From IMG/VR virus record IMGVR_UViG_3300006637_000021, positions 1 to 28,701 of that record: DNA of 28,701 nucleotides; one strand, written 5' to 3'. Below, one piece after another: positions 1 to 5,402 of this stretch (its first letter is position 1; each line of letters begins with the position of its first letter). The notes below the pieces were generated by a model. It was given only the letters and a program-made list of their open reading frames with translations, searched no databases and had not been told where the DNA came from. The translations under genes were made by a program, and so were the position numbers. Source of the DNA: a virus.

Positions 1-11
1 GCAGCTCCCGC

Positions 12-563
12 GTGAACCAGTACGCGATAGACATTGCTGACCTCATCATCGAACTAGAAGGCGGCCTGGTAGACCACCCGTCTGACCCGGGCGGCGTCAC
101 GAAATACGGTATTAGTCAACGCGCGTACCCGCACTTGGACATTCCCAATTTGACGGTGGACGAAGCCCGCGAAATTTACGTGCGCGACTACATTACGCCC
201 GTCATGAAGGTCGTCCTGAGCGAACGAATGCAAGCCATGGTGAGTGACGCTGCCGTCAACCACGGCCTCACCAGAGCAATCGACTGGTACCAGACGTACT
301 CAACGCTTGAACTGTTCCTAGCGAAACGCATTCGCTTCTACACTAGCCTCAGCACGTTTGACACGTTCGGGAAAGGGTGGATGAATCGCGTGAACAAGGT
401 CTTGCAATGGATTGCCGACAAGCCAATGACAGCGGACGTGATGATTGACAATCGCAGCATGAGTGCACGTCTTGCCGCGGCAGGCAACGGTAAGTCACAC
501 AACGTCAAGTTCAACGTTCGTGCCCTGGCCAGGGGTGCAGGCGTCAAGCTTGATGTCGCGTAA
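12..563 (+). CDS. endolysin, glycoside hydrolase family 108 N-acetylmuramidase
   Basis: This protein of 183 residues should cleave the glycan backbone of peptidoglycan at the end of infection. The N-terminal block reads IIELEGG, then DPGGVTKYGIS at about residues 27-37, which is the GH108 signature; the Glu of ELEGG is the expected catalytic acid. The second half carries DAAVNHG and FGKGWMNRV, matching the helical core and conserved C-terminal part of the family. No signal peptide or cell-wall-binding repeat is visible, so release would depend on a holin; candidates follow directly downstream. The start is GTG at 12, and no other reasonable start precedes the catalytic motif. If the window is circular, this GTG overlaps the TGA of the gene that begins at 28384, implying translational coupling at the end of the tail operon. 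The family call is secure; substrate detail is inferred. Confidence 0.88.
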   Translation: MNQYAIDIADLIIELEGGLVDHPSDPGGVTKYGISQRAYPHLDIPNLTVDEAREIYVRDYITPVMKVVLSERMQAMVSDAAVNHGLTRAIDWYQTYSTLELFLAKRIRFYTSLSTFDTFGKGWMNRVNKVLQWIADKPMTADVMIDNRSMSARLAAAGNGKSHNVKFNVRALARGAGVKLDVA

Positions 564-676
564 GTTCATCGCGTATAGGCTTCGAAGGTTCATGAGGAGG
601 ATCACGTACACTGGCAAGTAAGGAGGTGATCCGGAGTATCTCCACTTTCGCCTTCTGCCCTTGAAAGGGGAATAAT
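564..676 (+). other. spacer with unusually perfect Shine-Dalgarno sequences
   Basis: The gap between endolysin and the next gene holds two strong ribosome-binding-like sequences: GAGGAGG at about 592-598 and TAAGGAGGTGATCC at 619-632. The second is complementary over about 13 bases to the usual 3' end of 16S rRNA, yet no ATG, GTG or TTG lies at a normal distance. A 22-codon basic ORF (ATG 553, TAA 619-621) overlaps the endolysin end but has only a weak ribosome binding site. A small GGAG-TAT-CTCC hairpin follows. I cannot assign a function. Confidence 0.45.
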
Positions 677-1018
677 GTGATTGGCAAGATTTCACTGGTG
701 ATTCAATGGCTGCCGCGCGTTCTGGCTACCGTCATGCTTGTTGAGGAGCTCTTGAAGGCCGGTACGCCAGGCAGTGTGAAGCGGGACAAGGCACTGGAGT
801 TCCTAGCGCGTCAGGGCCTGTCTGAGCGGTACGTGAACGTGATTGGGTCGTTGATTGACTTGGTTGTTGACGTGCTTCACGCTACCGGCTTGTTCAAGCG
901 GATTGATGTAGAAGCTGATGACGTGATCGTGGACGCGGACCTCCTGGAACCTGCCGTGAAGGCTGCAACGACGGCTGAGGAGTTCAAGGACGTGTACAAG
1001 AGCATGCTTCGCGACTAA
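677..1018 (+). CDS. lysis-cassette protein, possibly holin-like
   Basis: A 113-residue protein with a GTG start behind AAAGGGGAAT. Residues 1-27 form a hydrophobic or amphipathic segment (VIQWLPRVLATVMLVEELL), followed by a short basic linker (SVKRDK). A second hydrophobic stretch near 57-72 (VIGSLIDLVVDVLHATGLF) precedes an acidic tail. The layout resembles small phage proteins with a short helix, a KRDKALEFL-like connector and an amphipathic helix that sit next to endolysins and are often annotated as LLH-type holins, but I see no decisive motif. Position directly after the endolysin and before a terminator supports a lysis role. It could equally be a conserved small structural protein. The gene is real by ribosome binding site, spacing and composition; the function is a guess. 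Confidence 0.55.
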   Translation: MIGKISLVIQWLPRVLATVMLVEELLKAGTPGSVKRDKALEFLARQGLSERYVNVIGSLIDLVVDVLHATGLFKRIDVEADDVIVDADLLEPAVKAATTAEEFKDVYKSMLRD

Positions 1019-1038
1019 ACACGTTTGTTGGCTCTTGA

Positions 1039-1072
1039 TGGGCACTGCCTTAGGGTGGTGCCCACTTTTTTT
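1039..1072 (+). terminator. intrinsic terminator
   Basis: The stem TGGGCAC (1039-1045) pairs with GTGCCCA (1058-1064) and is followed by C and seven T residues (1066-1072). It sits 20 bases after the stop of the preceding lysis gene and would reduce transcription into the next genes. Position and T-run are those of a classical rho-independent terminator on the plus strand. Confidence 0.85.
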
Positions 1073-1089
1073 GTGGGGAGGAGCATAAC

Positions 1090-1380
1090 GTGGGCCAAGA
1101 TCCAACGGTCACGCAGTATCGGATTGAAAACCTGTACGACGCGTTTGAGCGGCTGGAGAAACAAATGCGTGAAGGTTTCGCAGACATCAAACGCATTCTG
1201 GATGAGCGGTTGGAGTCACGCGATCGTTTCCTGCAAGATCATGAGAAACGCATTCAAGCACTGGAGTTGCGCCTGGCGCGACAGCAAGCCATCAACGCGA
1301 TTCTGTCCACGATTGGCGGCATTAGCCTTGCCGGTGTCGTGTCGTGGATCTTGAATCGGGTGCTGAATGGTAGTTCCTGA
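1090..1380 (+). CDS. XhlA-like coiled-coil membrane protein (holin accessory)
   Basis: A 96-residue protein starting at GTG 1090 behind GGGAGGAGCATAAC. Residues about 8-66 are strongly helical and charged with heptad-like spacing (RLEKQMREGFADIKRILDER and onward), predicting a coiled coil. Residues about 68-90 form one hydrophobic span (INAILSTIGGISLAGVVSWIL) with a short polar end. A coiled coil plus C-terminal membrane anchor is the plan of haemolysin XhlA and similar phage proteins that cooperate with holin and endolysin. The neighbours, an endolysin and a small hydrophobic protein, agree. It is downstream of the terminator at 1039-1072, so its expression may depend on read-through. The XhlA-like label rests on architecture, not on a residue-level match. 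Confidence 0.6.
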   Translation: MGQDPTVTQYRIENLYDAFERLEKQMREGFADIKRILDERLESRDRFLQDHEKRIQALELRLARQQAINAILSTIGGISLAGVVSWILNRVLNGSS

Positions 1381-1558
1381 CGTTGCTCTAGAGTTGTTCG
1401 ATGATGGCCTTGTGTTGCACGTGGGAGATTCCATGATTGATTTTGAGATCGTGCAGGACATTGCGTTCCTGCAATCACGTGACCCTGAAACGCTTGAGGT
1501 GCTAGTGAAGTTGTTAAGCATGGGCGTGGATCGCGTGCGTGGCCGCGTGAAAGCATGA
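1367..1558 (+). CDS. small acidic hypothetical protein
   Basis: A 63-residue protein whose ATG lies inside the end of the XhlA-like gene and whose TGA overlaps the next ATG as ATGA, so it is embedded in a tightly coupled operon. The chain is acidic and hydrophobic in alternation (ALELFDDGLVLHVGDSMIDF), which suggests short beta strands, then a helical second half ending in basic residues (GVDRVRGRVKA). No cysteines, signal peptide or membrane span. I do not recognise it. Coupled spacing on both sides is the main evidence that it is translated. Confidence 0.6.
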   Translation: MVVPDVALELFDDGLVLHVGDSMIDFEIVQDIAFLQSRDPETLEVLVKLLSMGVDRVRGRVKA

Positions 1559-2409
1559 GCGTGCAGGTTGAGCGGGAGTTGTTGAATGGCACGCCAGCGT
1601 TGACGTTCCAAATGACTTCACTGTCAGACGTTGGGAAGGTCTTGTTCTTGGGTGACTTGCACTGGGATCACCCGCAGTGTGATCGTCGCGCGTTGAAGCG
1701 TGTGCTGGATGAAGCTGTGAGTGAAGGTTATTGGATTGCTTTGTTGGGTGACACGTTTTGTGCGATGCAGGTGACGGGTGACAAGCGCGGATCGAAGGAA
1801 AGTGTTCGCGCGGAGCACCAGCGGAATGATTACTTGACGGCGTTGATTGACACGGCCGTGGAGTGGTTCAAGCCGTACGCTGCGAACCTGTGGCTTGTTC
1901 TTCACGGGAATCATGAGACGTCAGTGTTGAAGCATCACAACGTGGACCTTGTGAGGCACTTCGTGGGCGGTCTTGGTACTGAAGCGTTAGCGCCGGGGTA
2001 CAGCAGTTACGCAATGCTTCGCCTTCGTAGGCAATCGCAAAGGTCGACGGTGCCGTTGTGGCTGGCGCATGGGCATGGTGGTGGTGGGCCGGTGACGAAG
2101 GGCGTGATTCAAGCGCAAAGGCGTGCCGTGACATTTCCGGACGCGCGGATCGTGGTGAGTGGCCACATTCACAATTCGTACTTTGTGGCGCATGAACAGC
2201 ATCGTCTCTTGTCGAACGGGCGCGTGTACGCGACGGAGCAGGAGCATTACGTGGTGTCGTCCTTCAAGAATGAATTTAAGAACGGTAGTGGTGGGTGGCA
2301 CGTGGAGCGTGGTGGTGGGCCGGTGATCCCGTCGGGGTGGTTTGCTGACTTTCGGTTTGTGAATGCTTTGCGTGGTGACGTGCACTGGGATTTCAGGCGG
2401 GCAAAGTAA
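1555..2409 (+). CDS. calcineurin-like metallophosphoesterase
   Basis: A 284-residue protein with the ordered metal-binding motifs of the calcineurin-like phosphoesterase superfamily: FLGDLHWDH near residue 32, LLGDTF near 63, LVLHGNHET near 118, AHGHGGGGP near 171 and VVSGHIHNSY near 200. These place His, Asp and Asn residues around a two-metal centre that hydrolyses phosphomono- or diesters. The second motif ends in Phe-Cys rather than the usual Asp-Arg or Asp-Asn, a variant I associate with phage homologues carrying FCAMQ. It starts at an ATG overlapping the previous stop and is the last gene of the rightward operon before a terminator. The substrate cannot be deduced; nucleic acid ends, nucleotides or a signalling nucleotide are all possible. 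Confidence 0.85.
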   Translation: MSVQVERELLNGTPALTFQMTSLSDVGKVLFLGDLHWDHPQCDRRALKRVLDEAVSEGYWIALLGDTFCAMQVTGDKRGSKESVRAEHQRNDYLTALIDTAVEWFKPYAANLWLVLHGNHETSVLKHHNVDLVRHFVGGLGTEALAPGYSSYAMLRLRRQSQRSTVPLWLAHGHGGGGPVTKGVIQAQRRAVTFPDARIVVSGHIHNSYFVAHEQHRLLSNGRVYATEQEHYVVSSFKNEFKNGSGGWHVERGGGPVIPSGWFADFRFVNALRGDVHWDFRRAK

Positions 2410-2411
2410 AA

Positions 2412-2431
2412 CTCCCGCTTTGCGGCGGGAG
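2412..2431. terminator. terminator between convergent operons
   Basis: CTCCCGC (2412-2418) pairs with GCGGGAG (2425-2431) around a six-base loop. On the minus strand the stem is followed by TTTTA, giving an intrinsic terminator for the leftward operon. On the plus strand it lies just after the phosphoesterase stop and is followed by a T-containing but broken tract. It separates converging transcription units and probably serves both. Confidence 0.7.
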
Positions 2432-2454
2432 CTTGTCTTGGTATTGGGTTGGGT

Positions 2455-2691
2455 TTATTCGTTGATGTCTTCGTACGCGTCGTGCAGGTTGTCGTCAAGG
2501 TTGCGAATGGCTTCTTCCATGCTAAAGCCGCTACCTTCGACGATATCCCGGGCGGCACTGTCGACGGCCTTGAGAGCGTCAAGCGCGTCATCGCAGTACT
2601 TAACTTCGGCGTACCACACGTCATCATCAAGGGTGACGCGGACGCGGTGAAGGTGCGACTTGTTGTTGAACTTCGCGTCAATGTAGATCAT
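2455..2691 (-). CDS. small acidic hypothetical protein, last gene of leftward early operon
   Basis: A 78-residue protein with a good ribosome binding site (TAAGGAGACGAAC) before ATG. The first half looks like beta strands (MIYIDAKF, LHRVRVTLDDDVWYAEVKYC). The second half is acidic and helical (DALDALKAVDSAARDIV, SMEEAIRNLDDNLHDAYEDI). The strong negative charge is typical of phage early proteins that bind host proteins or mimic DNA, but no known anti-restriction or inhibitor motif is recognisable. It is the promoter-distal gene of the leftward operon. Confidence 0.65.
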   Translation of the reverse strand: MIYIDAKFNNKSHLHRVRVTLDDDVWYAEVKYCDDALDALKAVDSAARDIVEGSGFSMEEAIRNLDDNLHDAYEDINE

Positions 2692-2701
2692 GTTCGTCTC
2701 C

Positions 2702-3019
2702 TTAGAATGGTGCTACTGCGGGAAGGCTAGCGTTGATGATTGCAACTTCGTGCTTGTACTGCCTACGCAACTCTTCAACAATAGCGTGAACTAATGCTTG
2801 ATCGTCGATGACGGCTGGTTGGTAGTACGCGTCGAACTCTTCAGCAATGGCGTTGAGGATGCCGTTAATGTTGATTGGCGGGTGGCTGAGTGCGTCACCG
2901 CAAACGCGGCACGTGTCATTCAGCAGGTACGGCGGGTTGATGTCGGTGCCTTTGTTGTAGTGCGCTTCGACGGGTTGGTTCCAGGCGTGGCAGGTGGTGT
3001 TGTCGCAGGCGATGGTCAT
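2702..3019 (-). CDS. small zinc-ribbon-like protein
   Basis: A 105-residue protein with two cysteine pairs, CDNTTC at residues 5-10 and CRVC at about 37-40, spaced as a small treble-clef or rubredoxin-like zinc site with a disordered loop between. After these comes a Pro-rich turn, then a helical region (ILNAIAEEFDAYYQPAVIDDQALVHAIVEELRR) ending in a hydrophobic tail. It overlaps the upstream gene by four bases (ATGA), so it is co-translated with it. Likely a small DNA- or protein-binding phage accessory protein; no family is recognised. Confidence 0.62.
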   Translation of the reverse strand: MTIACDNTTCHAWNQPVEAHYNKGTDINPPYLLNDTCRVCGDALSHPPININGILNAIAEEFDAYYQPAVIDDQALVHAIVEELRRQYKHEVAIINASLPAVAPF

Positions 3020-3207
3020 CGTTTGGCTTCCCAGAGTTGGTTGCGGATTTGTTGTTGGAGGTCTTCGGTCTTCAGGTAGTGGGGGTCGTGCTTGCCTTTG
3101 AGGCCGCGGGTTTTGCTAGCGTGGTCTTTGAGGAGTTGTTGAATGAGGTCAATTTCTTCTTGGTAGAGGAGGAGTTCTTTGATGCGGTCGTAGTCTTTGT
3201 CGTTCAT
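3016..3207 (-). CDS. small helical hypothetical protein
   Basis: A 63-residue, highly charged protein preceded by AGGAGGCCACA and ATG. It is nearly all predicted helix, with hydrophobic residues repeating at heptad positions (YDRIKELLLYQEEIDLIQQLL, EDLQQQIRNQLWEAKR), so a short coiled coil or dimerising helix pair is likely. It is coupled to the next gene by an ATGA overlap. No function can be assigned. Confidence 0.62.
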   Translation of the reverse strand: MNDKDYDRIKELLLYQEEIDLIQQLLKDHASKTRGLKGKHDPHYLKTEDLQQQIRNQLWEAKR

Positions 3208-3233
3208 TGTGGCCTCCTATTGGGGTGGGGTGT

Positions 3234-3253
3234 GCCCCCGCCGAAGCGGGGGC
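3234..3253. terminator. strong intergenic hairpin, partial terminator or RNA stabiliser
   Basis: GCCCCCGC (3234-3241) and GCGGGGGC (3246-3253) form an eight base-pair GC stem closed by a four-base CGAA loop (plus strand). It lies in the 54-base gap between two leftward genes. No T-run follows on the minus strand, so it may attenuate transcription, protect the 3' end of the upstream message, or mark a processing site, rather than terminate fully. Confidence 0.55.
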
Positions 3254-3261
3254 GTTGGTGT

Positions 3262-3591
3262 TCACTGAGCGTAAGTAGCGTAAGTCTCCGCATCGTCGTA
3301 AATGCTGAAGAAGTAAAGGTCAACAACCGTGGTGGTGATTGGCTTGCCTTTAGCCCAGGACTTAATGCGCTCAATGAGGTCTTGGGAGCTTGGCATGTAC
3401 CCCACGTCTTCTTTTTCAGCGACCGCGTATTCGGCAACGACTGCCAGGAGTTCAGCGTCCTTGGTCAAATCGTCGGTAGCGAACTCAAAAACGACTTTTT
3501 CCGCGATGCTCAGGCCGGTGTCAAGGGCTGGGTGGGATTTGATGTAGCGATCCACCATTTTCATTGCGTGTGGTTTCAAGTCGGGTTGCAT
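3262..3591 (-). CDS. hypothetical early protein under its own promoter copy
   Basis: A 109-residue protein. I chose ATG 3591 because AAAGGAGGCAAGAC precedes it exactly as at two other leftward genes; an upstream in-frame extension to 3660 would run through the promoter. The chain is mainly helical and acidic (KMVDRYIKSHPALDTG, AEKVVFEFATDDLTKDAELL) with a tail rich in Asp, Thr and Tyr (YFFSIYDDAETYATYAQ). No motif recognised. It is directly downstream of a TTGACA/TATTGT promoter and a short hairpin, a setting nearly duplicated upstream of the gene at 6884-7105, which suggests it is expressed early and strongly. Confidence 0.7.
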   Translation of the reverse strand: MQPDLKPHAMKMVDRYIKSHPALDTGLSIAEKVVFEFATDDLTKDAELLAVVAEYAVAEKEDVGYMPSSQDLIERIKSWAKGKPITTTVVDLYFFSIYDDAETYATYAQ

Positions 3592-3612
3592 GTCTTGCCT
3601 CCTTTTGGTGTC

Positions 3613-3625
3613 TCCCCTTTGGGGA
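3613..3625 (-). promoter_or_regulatory. leader hairpin before gene 3262-3591
   Basis: TCCCC (3613-3617) pairs with GGGGA (3621-3625) around three bases. It lies between the predicted -10 box and the ribosome binding site, matching in position the GTCCC/GGGAC hairpin at 7121-7135 in the duplicated leader. Possible mRNA stabiliser or regulator binding site. Confidence 0.5.
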
Positions 3626-3631
3626 TGATCA

Positions 3632-3660
3632 ACAATACACAGTCTATTGACGCGTGTCAA
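3632..3660 (-). promoter_or_regulatory. leftward promoter with near-palindromic -35 region
   Basis: On the minus strand TTGACA (3660-3655) is followed by a 17-base spacer and TATTGT (3637-3632). The -35 box sits in TTGACACGCGTCAA, one mismatch from a perfect palindrome and nearly identical to the site at 7157-7170. The shared sequence extends downstream (AGAC, then TGTAT or TGTTGA), so the two promoters probably descend from one copy and answer to the same regulator. Confidence 0.72.
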
Positions 3661-3809
3661 CTCCTATCGTCTTGTTCCTCCTCAGACGCTTCAATCGCGA
3701 CAAGCTGCGCAAGTGCTTCACGCCGCGTGCCATGACAACCCATCACCCGCCCATCATCAATCTTCACAACGCAATACTCCCCATCCTCAACATCAATCCT
3801 GTACGGCAT
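3657..3809 (-). CDS. 50-residue acidic hypothetical protein
   Basis: A short gene overlapping the end of the methyltransferase gene by 17 bases. It has an excellent ribosome binding site, AAGGAGG, six bases before ATG 3809. The product begins MPYRIDVEDGEYCVVKIDDG and ends EASEEEQDDRS: an acidic protein with a small beta-hairpin-like start and a helix (TRREALAQLVAIEA). Its TGA falls inside the -35 box of the downstream promoter. Function unknown; the ribosome binding site and coupling make translation likely. Confidence 0.62.
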   Translation of the reverse strand: MPYRIDVEDGEYCVVKIDDGRVMGCHGTRREALAQLVAIEASEEEQDDRS

Positions 3810-4650
3810 TCCAAACCTCCTTGATTCGATGACCAATGAACTCAGCGACTTGGGGCACGACGGCGTTGCCTAGGGTTCGCAGTCTGTCCACCCGGTGGGG
3901 AATCCCATCAGCCACTCTACCCACGTTGGGTTCAGGGTCCCACCGACGGTTGCTGGCAATCCCAGGTTGCTGCTGGTTCCATTGGGATTGCGTTTGCGTA
4001 TCGTTCCAGTTTCGGTCACGTACGTTCCTTGCGTTTGCATTCTTTTTTCTAGGATTGGATCGTGAGCTGTTGGCGTTGGCCACATTCGACGTCCCACGAC
4101 CGTCTCTAGGTTCGGGTTCCTGTCCGGATGCCACACGCTTTCTGGCGTGATCCGTGCCGCCATTGCTGGGTTCGCCCTGGGGGTAGGCCACGATGAAGAG
4201 CCGGTCACGTCGGTGAGGGGCACCAACGGCGGCTGCTGGAATGCAGTCCCACTCCGCATCGTACCCGCACGCGGCCAGGTCCCCAAGAACCCTGTCGAAC
4301 CCCAGGGTAAGGTGCCCTGGGACGTTCTCCAGGAGGACGACTCTTGGTCGTACGTTGCGAATGATTCGATGGACTTCGGGCCAAAGATGCCTTTCATCAT
4401 GCTCTCCTTTTCGGCTACCAGCTACGCTGAACGGTTGACAGGGGTACCCGCCGACCAGCATGTCGAACGGCCCGAACTCCGTGCCGGTGAACGTGCGCAC
4501 GTCACGCCACCGTGGCACGTCCGGCCAATGCCGCTCCAGCACGCGCGTCGCGTAATCATCGATCTCCACCTGCCCAGCGCACGTGAAGCCTGCCCGCTCT
4601 AGGCCCAGGTCAAAGCCGCCAATGCCAGCGAACAAGCTCACGAAACGCAT
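3793..4650 (-). CDS. dcm: DNA (cytosine-5) methyltransferase
   Basis: A 285-residue protein with the ordered C5-MTase motifs: FAGIGGFDLGLE (motif I, residues 7-18, SAM binding), GGYPCQPFSVAG near 67-78 (motif IV, Pro-Cys nucleophile), LLENV near 105 (motif VI), HRRDRLFIVA near 146 (motif VIII) and RLRTLGNAVVPQVAEFIG near 253-270 (motifs IX/X). The likely role is self-modification against host restriction; the target site is unknown. The region between motifs VIII and IX (about 155-245), where the target recognition domain should be, is low in hydrophobics and rich in Asn, Gln, Arg and Ser. Another frame of the same DNA carries a second conserved protein there. The gene starts at an ATG overlapping the SSB stop (TAATG). 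Confidence 0.9.
   Translation of the reverse strand: MRFVSLFAGIGGFDLGLERAGFTCAGQVEIDDYATRVLERHWPDVPRWRDVRTFTGTEFGPFDMLVGGYPCQPFSVAGSRKGEHDERHLWPEVHRIIRNVRPRVVLLENVPGHLTLGFDRVLGDLAACGYDAEWDCIPAAAVGAPHRRDRLFIVAYPQGEPSNGGTDHARKRVASGQEPEPRDGRGTSNVANANSSRSNPRKKNANARNVRDRNWNDTQTQSQWNQQQPGIASNRRWDPEPNVGRVADGIPHRVDRLRTLGNAVVPQVAEFIGHRIKEVWNAVQD
3870..4397 (-). CDS. overprinted WPTP-repeat phage protein inside the methyltransferase gene
   Basis: A second long frame lies wholly within the methyltransferase gene on the same strand. Two adjacent ATG codons (4400 and 4397) follow AAAAGGAGAGC; the second is six bases from AAGGAG, so I use it (175 residues). The product contains FATYDQESSSWRTSQG, a TWPRAGTMRSGTA block, two repeats of WPTPxA (SSSWPTPRA, RMWPTPTAHD) and a C-terminal LNPTWVEWLMGFPTGW. 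I recognise these as hallmarks of a phage protein family usually found as a separate gene near cytosine methyltransferases; its biochemical role is unknown to me. Retention of all motifs plus a proper ribosome binding site argues against a chance frame. The overlap with motif-bearing methyltransferase codons means both proteins are constrained at once. Confidence 0.66.
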   Translation of the reverse strand: MKGIFGPKSIESFATYDQESSSWRTSQGTLPWGSTGFLGTWPRAGTMRSGTAFQQPPLVPLTDVTGSSSWPTPRANPAMAARITPESVWHPDRNPNLETVVGRRMWPTPTAHDPILEKRMQTQGTYVTETGTIRKRNPNGTSSNLGLPATVGGTLNPTWVEWLMGFPTGWTDCEP

Positions 4651-5402
4651 TAAAACGGAAGATCCTCTTCCGGCGGAAACTCATCATCCACTTCCACCCG
4701 CGAACGGCCAGCAGGACGCGCAGAACGCACGTCATTTGGCAAGTTCATTCCCTCACGCGTACCCACGTGCAACGACGTAGCAATCACGTTCGGATCGTAC
4801 TTCGTGTTGCCCTCCTTATCAGTCCACCGGTTGATCAACGGCACGCCATTCACGACAACGTACGTGCCTTTCGACACGCCAGCCATCACGTCATACGCGT
4901 CACCATCATCAAACGCGGTGGCCTGCAAGAACGTGGTCCTCTGCTCACCCTTCACGTACTCATTGATTGCAACGTAAAGGTTGGCAACGCGACCGCGGCT
5001 TGTTTCAGCAAGACGCACGTCTTTCGTGACGTTGCCACTAATCCAGCATTGCGCACTGTCGATCGACAATCGCGATTCAAGGATCTTGTTGTCACGCGCG
5101 TCACCAGTCCACGTGTCCGTTGGGAGGGCCTTGACGGCCCTGACGGTGTTGCCAACCATGTTCGTGAAGCGGTTACCGTTCATGCTGACGCGCTGCTGGT
5201 AATTGCCTAGAACGGCAAGGATCGTGTTGACTTGCGTTTCCGCAAAGATTTCGGCGGACGTGCCGTACAGGTTGACGCGGTGGTACCACTTGCGTTCCGG
5301 CATGGCGCCTGCAATGACTAGCGTTGCGATTGCTAGTCCGCTGGGCGTGTACTTCAGTTCAGGCTTTTCAATGAGGTTGCCGCGAAGAAAGAACTGGTTC
5401 AT
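4650..5402 (-). CDS. ssb: single-stranded DNA-binding protein with two OB folds
   Basis: A 250-residue protein that should coat single-stranded DNA in replication and recombination. The first OB fold begins MNQFFLRGNLIEKPELKYT and includes ATLVIAG and WYHRVNLYG. A second begins near residue 116 with CWISGNVTKDVRLAETSRG and includes LYVAINEYV and INRWTDKEGNTKYD. The chain ends in an acidic tail, DDEFPPEEDLPF, the usual partner-docking tip. Two OB folds per chain at this length is the arrangement of Deinococcus and Thermus SSB, whereas most bacterial SSBs have one. The ATG overlaps the Gam-like stop (ATGA) behind GAGGAGCAATC, so SSB is made in step with the recombination proteins. Confidence 0.85.
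   Translation of the reverse strand: MNQFFLRGNLIEKPELKYTPSGLAIATLVIAGAMPERKWYHRVNLYGTSAEIFAETQVNTILAVLGNYQQRVSMNGNRFTNMVGNTVRAVKALPTDTWTGDARDNKILESRLSIDSAQCWISGNVTKDVRLAETSRGRVANLYVAINEYVKGEQRTTFLQATAFDDGDAYDVMAGVSKGTYVVVNGVPLINRWTDKEGNTKYDPNVIATSLHVGTREGMNLPNDVRSARPAGRSRVEVDDEFPPEEDLPF

Noticed and set aside
3037-3735. 232-codon plus-strand frame opposite the leftward small genes
   Set aside because: Antisense shadow: it crosses three separate genes, a promoter and a hairpin, and its product is a Val/Phe-rich sequence reflecting the G+T-rich strand.
3836-4150. Plus-strand frame opposite the methyltransferase C-terminus
   Set aside because: No ribosome binding site or recognisable family; unlike the same-strand overprinted frame it shows no conserved motifs.
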